A DNA stretch of 64,000 nucleotides from the NCBI GenBank assembly GCA_008360955.1, contig LUCM01011216.1, positions 263,898 to 327,897 of the forward strand. The letters run 5' to 3'. Each line of letters starts with the position of its first letter. Positions within the stretch are counted from its first letter, which is position 1. The position numbers were made by a program, and so were the translations under genes. The notes under the pieces were generated by a model. That model did not search any database. It worked only from the letters and a program-made list of their open reading frames with translations, and had not been told where the DNA came from. Below are positions 58,791-64,000 of this stretch, piece after piece. The stretch comes from Fasciolopsis buskii. Lineage: Eukaryota > Platyhelminthes > Trematoda > Plagiorchiida > Fasciolidae.

Positions 58791-59396
58791 ACAGATTGTA
58801 AAAACAGTAGAAAAAGCAGTTTGCTAGCTACCGGGGAACATTAAATTCGAATTCAGTCCACCAAATCGGAGGAGAACAAATATGGTGCACTAATGGTTTT
58901 GCGTACCAGACTCGAGACTCGTGATGTGATCAAGATGATTGATTCGGTAGCCAGTTTACGAGTGTCAACATGGGCACTCATTCATAACAAAACGTACGAT
59001 CATGTACTTTTAGCATTTGGTACATCCACAAAGCACTCGGTACCTTTATTTTGGAATTTAACAAAAAGAAAACAAATAAAGAAAGACGAAATATGTTGCT
59101 TGGCAATAAATATTCTTTACTTGGCATTCGAAAGCGGTTAATTCCTTTGTCAAAATAGAAAAATCAATTAACTGTCGACTGTATCCGACCACCACAAAAA
59201 TCTATTCACACAGTTGGTCGAATATGAAATACAATTCGCCCAAAGTTCGATGGACTTGCTTTATTGATTTTTTCAGTACACAGTAGTAGCTAGCCTAGCT
59301 TCCCGACAGTTGATCACTTAATTTGGAGATGAAAAAATAATTGATCCTAATGCACTCCAATAAATGTGTGCCCCAACAACAAGTCTGATACATGTC
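58791..59396. other. Unassigned sequence
   Basis: An 82-codon plus-strand frame at 58893-59141 has no recognisable domain. Confidence 0.4.
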
Positions 59397-59635
59397 AGTA
59401 GGAGGAGATTGAATGTTTTCATGATCTAATTCACCATGTGATATCATGATTCAACTCACCATTAAGAAACCATGGAAGCACTGTACAGCTGTTGGCGTCC
59501 CAATTCGGGCGCGGTGGATATGCACTGCTGATGATTCCTAACAAGGATGAAACAGCTGTACAGTGATTTCGTGGCTTCTTAATGGTAAGTTGAGCGATGA
59601 CATCACATGGTGAATTAGTTCATGAAAGTCTGGTA
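59397..59635. mobile_element. Hammerhead foldback repeat, copy 2 (head-to-head tails)
   Basis: The right part (59493-59635, plus strand) has a short remnant of the head (GGCGTCCCAATTCGGGCGCG), the hammerhead, and the tail (CATCACATGGTGAATTAGTT). The left part (59397-59492) is the same tail on the minus strand, starting at AACAGCTGTACAGTGC, which is stem III plus the 3' strand of stem I. The two tails form arms of about 80 bases around a spacer of about 60 bases. The inversion junction lies at the palindrome ACAGCTGT of stem III. The tRNA head is mostly missing. Confidence 0.75.
59523..59565 (+). ncRNA. Hammerhead ribozyme with intact conserved core
   Basis: Order on the plus strand: stem I strand CACTG (59523-59527), CTGATGA (59528-59534), stem II TCC (59536-59538) / GGA (59545-59547) with loop TAACAA, GAAA (59549-59552), minute stem III within the palindrome ACAGCTGT, then TA (59559-59560) and the other stem I strand CAGTG (59561-59565). 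Every conserved core base of a hammerhead is present, with cleavage predicted after A59560. This is a type I layout (open stem I, tiny closed stem III). Natural hammerheads with such a short stem III usually work as dimers, which the palindrome would allow. Stem II is weak (T-T at its base). Confidence 0.72.
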
Positions 59636-59891
59636 TAATCGTTCAGAATGGCAACATCCTTTGTAGACAGAAACAAAACAGCTGTTATTTTAATTGGAGA
59701 TTTAATGCACGGGCTATCATTTGGGTGAGTGATCATTTGAAAAGTCAAACGGAAGCGCTTTTCCTGTTTGTGTCCGAATCAAAAAGAATGCATGCAAATA
59801 TACAATCTTTGCGCGCACCTTTTGATTGGTTGAGCCAAAACTGGGGTTCATTCGTATTTTGATGTTTTCGTGCTGAATTTTTGGTTCCATT

Positions 59892-60690
59892 ATGGTATCC
59901 GTTCGCCGCTACAATCATCTAGAATTGTTGTTGCTTAAAAACCCTGTCGTTTCTCAACGTGGACCGAGATCACGCATCATTACACCCCAAAGATCTAATC
60001 AGTCCAGCAAAAGCACTCGTGCTGGCTGGCAGCTCTTAAATGCACCTCCTGCTAAGATATCCATTCCGGCATTGCTGAGTACCAACATCCACTCTCTGTT
60101 TACGAAAATGTCCGATCTGTCCCTCACACTTCAATCACCGATCCACGTTCACACGTGTGTCATCCGAATAAAAGAATCGTGGCTGAACCCGGATATCGCT
60201 GATTCACTCGTGTCGATAGACAGTTTCAGACTCCATCGGCAAGACAGAAGAAGACTGGAAGCAGTGTGGCAACATACATAAACTCCTACTGGTACGTCAA
60301 TTCCGAAGTTGTTTATACGTACTCGATAAACGAAATTGACTGTCTCGTGACACAGTGTCATCCTAGGTTTTCGCATCATACCAGCACAATCATAACCAAT
60401 TTATACATTCCCCCCTTTAGCTCGCAACACAATATTGCATCATTTCTCGACTCTTTTCTAGTATTTATTCTTCGTTTTCTTGAAGATAATCTGCATATCA
60501 TTGTAGGTGGTTTTAATCATGCATCTACCCTGCCAGTGACTGTTTTTTGACTTGACTGAGCTCTGCGGTTCCATTTTAGATAAAGTTATTACCAACCATC
60601 CCGATTTATTTTTCCTGAAATCGCGTGCTCCTACATCAAGTAGCGATCATTGTCTGCTTCTGTTAAGTCCCAAGATATATTCTAGATCAG
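59892..60690 (+). pseudogene. CR1-like endonuclease remnant, copy 2
   Basis: From about 60070 the frame reads LLSTNIHSLFTKMSDLSLTL, where the Asn begins the fold, then IKESWLNPDIADSLVSI with the catalytic Glu preserved. A frameshift follows near 60266-60281 (RRLEAV versus the expected RRGGGVATYINS). The next frame gives LDSFLVFILRF and VGGFNHA, where the usual GDFN has lost its Asp to Gly. After another shift, the frame from 60552 contains SSSDHCLLLL, the SDH end of the domain. With Asp replaced and two frameshifts, it cannot be active. Confidence 0.8.
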
Positions 60691-61810
60691 TTTTTCATTC
60701 CTTCAGGCGAACAAATCAAATCCGAGTTCGCCTCCGTAACCTTTCACACAACAACCGTACACTTCTTCAGAAATCCCTTTCACTCGCTTCTGGCTGCTTC
60801 TTCTTTGAACCCCTGCTCAAAGACAATGTCAAACTTTTCACAGAGATGGTCAAAGCAATCTATGATATCTGCTGCCCCTCAGAAACACTATTTATCTCAA
60901 ACGGATGTATCTCCTCCTAGAAACTGAAATTTCTAAGACACAAGGAGCACATCGTAATATTTTAAGCGTGCGGTTTGTTTCCAACCTAATAAAAGCTGAA
61001 ATTAAACGCATTGACACTAAATTCGCTAGCCAATTCCTGAGTGGTAACAAAAATCGATTCCTATGGCAAGGCATTCGACTGTTGTGTGGGAAGATAAAGA
61101 AAGATGCGAAAACTTTTGCGAATGTCGACGGCATCAGTCATTCTTTCATCCATTCTTCCAGTCATATTTGGACAGAGTGATGATATGACAGTTACATGAG
61201 TTTTCAGGAAAGTGGTGTTCGACCATCTGCGCACCGGTAAGATGACCACTGAGGTTTGTCCTGACAGTCCGTCCTCAGCTCTGTTAAGACAAGGTGTTGT
61301 GGCTCTGTGGGATGCACTCGCGTCTCTGAAAATCGCTTCAGTAATCTTTTCTTTCATCCCTGACTGCCGCTGACCCGTCACTATTATTTCCATCCCAAAA
61401 TCTACCAGTCCTACTGCTTAAGCAAATCGTTTTTGCCTCATCGCCTTAACATCTCCTGGTCTTAGATTGACGGACTGATGACCCACTTCAGTTTGCTTAT
61501 ACATCGAATAGGTCCACTTTGAACGCTATCGCCTCTCTCATACACCACATTTGTAAGTCTTTAAAAGCATTGATGAAATTAGTATTGCGCATTTCTGGGC
61601 TATTCATCTCAATTCATTTCGATCCCACGGTCTCTTCTATTGCACAAACTGCAAACATTTGGTTTCCCCAGTTTTCCATTAGCATGGCTGTCTGATTACT
61701 TCACTAATCGAACCCAGTGCACCTGAATGGGCGGTAAAACTACAATATTGTTGGTTAACAACTCATCCGTGCTTTAGAGCCTTCTCCTTGCACCGTATCT
61801 TCTCTCTGCT
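60690..61810 (+). pseudogene. CR1-like linker and reverse transcriptase remnant, copy 2
   Basis: QIRVRLRNLSHNNRTLLQKS is shared with copy 1, as are LIKAEIKRIDTKFASQFLSG (60980-61040) and the nucleotide sequence on to about 61800, which can be followed through IPKST near 61393 and the DYFTNRTQCT region (aligned, frame-broken) near 61690-61720. A block of about 45 bases before the YKSNRPT region is missing. The motif A region reads LFISIHFDP instead of FLDYLSEFD. There is no readable motif C. Confidence 0.75.
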
Positions 61811-61830
61811 TACTTACTTACTTACTTACT
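61809..61830. repeat. CTTA microsatellite at a LINE deletion junction
   Basis: Five perfect units lie close to the point where copy 2 of the LINE loses alignment with copy 1. Confidence 0.9.
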
Positions 61831-62250
61831 GAAATTCTTCGTCGGGTGTGTCAATCATTAGTCGTGCCTTTCATACCACTAGATGAGTTGTCCATCAGTC
61901 TGTGACCAGCACTTGTTGGCACTTATTCGCATTCTCTGAACAACGATCCTCCAAAGTGTCGCTCTCTTATTCGAACACGATCCACCTACCATTCCATGCC
62001 ATCTAGAATCAATAGCTATATGAACCCCTGTATCCCATATTTAGCATGATTCCTGACAAACTGTGACCGTGTTTCAACCGAATTCCTGAGCAACCGATCA
62101 CAATGTGCTCAGATAAATCCTCGATGAATCTTAATCTCATTTTCACAAGGCTATGAGTATAATTTGTTTCGTACTTTGTCTACTCTTTTTGGCTGAAATG
62201 CGACACTTGTTGTACCTAAGTTATATCCAGTGCATTGCTGTCTTCATACT

Positions 62251-63609
62251 GGACTAACCTCGCGTACGTCTCAAAATAAAATTAAGAGAGGAAAGTTTTC
62301 AAATGCCTCCGGACTCATTTTGCTAACTGTCTATGTGCATTTCACACTTGGATTGCAAGAAATCGATTTCTGATGATCCGCGTAGCCTTTTTTCTATCAG
62401 GTAAACACTGAACAGTCGGTGTAAAGATATAGATAAATAAAACATTTGACTTCACCACCAGTGGAAACCCGCAATCATTCTCTGTTTGCTGCTGCAAACG
62501 GTCTCTCTGCTTACGTACGGGACCAAATTCGTGTGAAAACTCCACTTAAGGCTCGATCAACATTCATTTTGTGTGAACTTAATGGGAATGCATTACTAAT
62601 TGTCAGTTTGGCTTGACTGTAGGGATTTCGTTTACCTTAGCTACAAAATATCAATACAAAATAAATGTTCTCATTGGGCATTCCATCAAGATTTGTTGTC
62701 CTGTTTAGCATCCTTACCGAGACTAATGAAGTGCTAACTTTAGTCGGTTAGATTACTTAGAATGTTCGATTTCCGCCCTTGTAGTGAAACGGAGTAGCAC
62801 GTCGATCACAGCTACCAAGATCTGTTTGCAAAATCGGGAACTCGATCGATAGAAGAAATCGAAGGGTTATTAGTACACCAATTTAACGTCAACCATGTGT
62901 TACCAAAAGAGGGATATTAGTAAAAAAATCGCTTTCCCTCCTAGTCCTGTGAATTGGATTCGGACCGATGCTGTTCCACCTCCCATGGAGATGATTCCAA
63001 AAATAAATCACACGGTATTTGTTTCTTTTTCTGAGCAATGGAAGCAAAAATGTTTTCGTCTATTGCCACTGCGGTGGTGCGAACAAGTGCGAACCTTTGC
63101 AAGATGTTATCTGCCTATCTAAGCATGATGTTTGGACCTTAAAGGATTATTTTGCGATACGCGAAGATTCACCATTTGTGTGTGTACGGCGAAACCGTAA
63201 CCAGTCCTTATGAGATTGGTCAGGTAGCGAAATAAGCCCAATATGGCATTCGGAGAACACATTTTTGACAAACAATTGATTTTGGTGATTTTATTCTCAA
63301 GCCTGTACCAACAAAAATGTGGAAACTGAAACGAAAGCCAGCTGGGAAGGGAAGCTATGATTTTGAGACGTCAAATTTGTCACAGAAATGAGATTGTTTT
63401 ACTATTGGCAACCAACTGAATCGGAAAGTTGATGATGTCAAGGGGTTGACTAGTTTGAATCACTCCCATTCGCCAGCTAACTTATACACGGAGGTAAAGG
63501 AATAAACTCATGTTTAGTAAGTGGTAAAAACAGGTCAGTCGATCGTTACCCAGTCTGCTTTCTCACTTGTTTACGGAGTTCCAGGTTTCAAGTTTCAGAA
63601 GCGATTAGG
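62251..63609. other. Unassigned sequence
   Basis: Frames of up to 75 codons, none recognised. The last 100 bases may be the decayed continuation of the RTE-like element, since a YG-containing stretch occurs near 63570. Confidence 0.4.
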
Positions 63610-63999
63610 TGGATGCCCCGGGAACGTTAGGTAGAGGTTTTCAACCACCGATGTTTACATAGTATGACTAGCATTGGATGGAGTGGGCGGGTTAGTAATG
63701 TGGAGGTAAGGAATCAAGCACCATGTGCCAATTCTGAGAATACCTTACATCAGAGTATGATCCCTAGTAGACTATGCTGGTTGGGTCACGTGTTCCTTAT
63801 GGCGAATCCTCGTCTACCATAACGTGTCCTATTTTGTGACTCTCCCAAGGAATGGAAGAAACCACCTGGAGGTCAACAGATGACATGGCAACGTGGGATG
63901 AGATAATGTACAGCGAACTTGTGTAAAGTAGATGTCTCACGTCTTCGTGGTTGGGGTCCGAAGAACCCGTCAACTAGCTGACTGGATACACTGAAGGAT
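63610..63999 (+). pseudogene. RTE-like reverse transcriptase C-terminus, remnant
   Basis: One continuous frame with a few stops reads VEVFNHRCLHSMTSIGW, GRVSNVEVRN, LHQSMIPSRLCWLGHVFLM, then a stop at 63820-63822, then KKPPGGQQMTWQRGM and SRLRGWGPKNPST. These correspond to the C-terminal blocks of RTE-like flatworm elements (FDHRCLR, SNxEVRxRVxG, LRWLGHVLRM, WKKxRGGQxMTWxRGMK, RLPGWGPRDxxxxWLETLxDMA). It is in the same orientation as the element at 1.3-3.3 kb and may belong to the same or a sister family. It runs to the window edge and may continue beyond it. Confidence 0.85.
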
Positions 64000-64000
64000 A

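Larger units (their letters stand above)
59820..62250 (+). mobile_element. CR1-like LINE, copy 2
   Basis: This is the same family as 4600-6873 but on the plus strand and longer at the 5' side, so it includes the N-terminal half of the endonuclease. Order: possible 5' leader, endonuclease (about 60060-60680), linker (60680-61180), decayed reverse transcriptase (61200-61800), and the 3' part aligned to copy 1 from about 61970 to 62220. Two internal deletions relative to copy 1 affect the polymerase. The region of motif C and most of the thumb is gone, with a CTTA microsatellite close to that break. The 5' border is uncertain and could reach about 59690. Confidence 0.85.

Noticed and set aside
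1..64000. Bacterial features (operons, CRISPR arrays, insertion sequences)
   Set aside because: There are no long gene-dense frames, no regular spacer-repeat arrays and no transposase; the repeat content is eukaryotic.

Overview
The window reads as non-coding eukaryotic DNA from a flatworm, most likely a digenean trematode. This rests on the repeat content, not on any gene: RTE-type and CR1-type LINEs that look like trematode elements, a Penelope-like element, tRNA-derived SINEs, and a tRNA-headed repeat carrying a hammerhead ribozyme core, comparable in design to the Sm-alpha SINEs of schistosomes. I could not run a search, so species and family are open. There is no bacterial gene organisation. 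One assembly gap (27049-27955) interrupts the sequence.

Layout. 1.3-3.3 kb: a decayed RTE-like LINE on +. 4.6-6.9 kb: a 5'-truncated CR1-like LINE on -. 6.9-17 kb: no recognisable gene, a few simple repeats. 17-23 kb: SINE copies and two exons of a putative minus-strand gene (19142-19310 and 17532-17716) with good splice signals and matching phase; a same-strand SINE lies downstream of the stop and offers a polyadenylation signal. 23.9 kb: a long TATC microsatellite. 29.9-31.7 kb: SINE copy D, a foldback repeat with a hammerhead motif, and an inverted pair of tRNA-like halves. 39.2 kb: SINE copy E. 41.2-42.3 kb: a Penelope-like element with reverse transcriptase and GIY-YIG-type remnants. 45.8-46.2 kb: a candidate exon with an inverted partial copy beside it. 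50-52 kb: two weaker exon candidates. 57.1-59.6 kb: SINE copy F, a palindrome with a hammerhead-like hairpin, another tRNA-derived SINE, and a second foldback repeat whose hammerhead core is intact. 59.8-62.3 kb: a second copy of the CR1-like LINE on +. 63.6-64 kb: the C-terminal end of an RTE-like reverse transcriptase.

How the parts relate. All retroelement reading frames are broken, and catalytic positions are changed in several, so none looks autonomous. The SINEs would have depended on LINE enzymes elsewhere in the genome. The most interesting object is the repeat at 59.5 kb (related copies at 30.4 and 43.1 kb): a tRNA-Val-like head, a hammerhead core and a tail that recurs in inverted orientation. 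In the 59.5 kb copy the inversion starts at the palindromic stem III of the ribozyme. The 17-19 kb exon pair is the best evidence for a host gene, but I do not recognise the protein.
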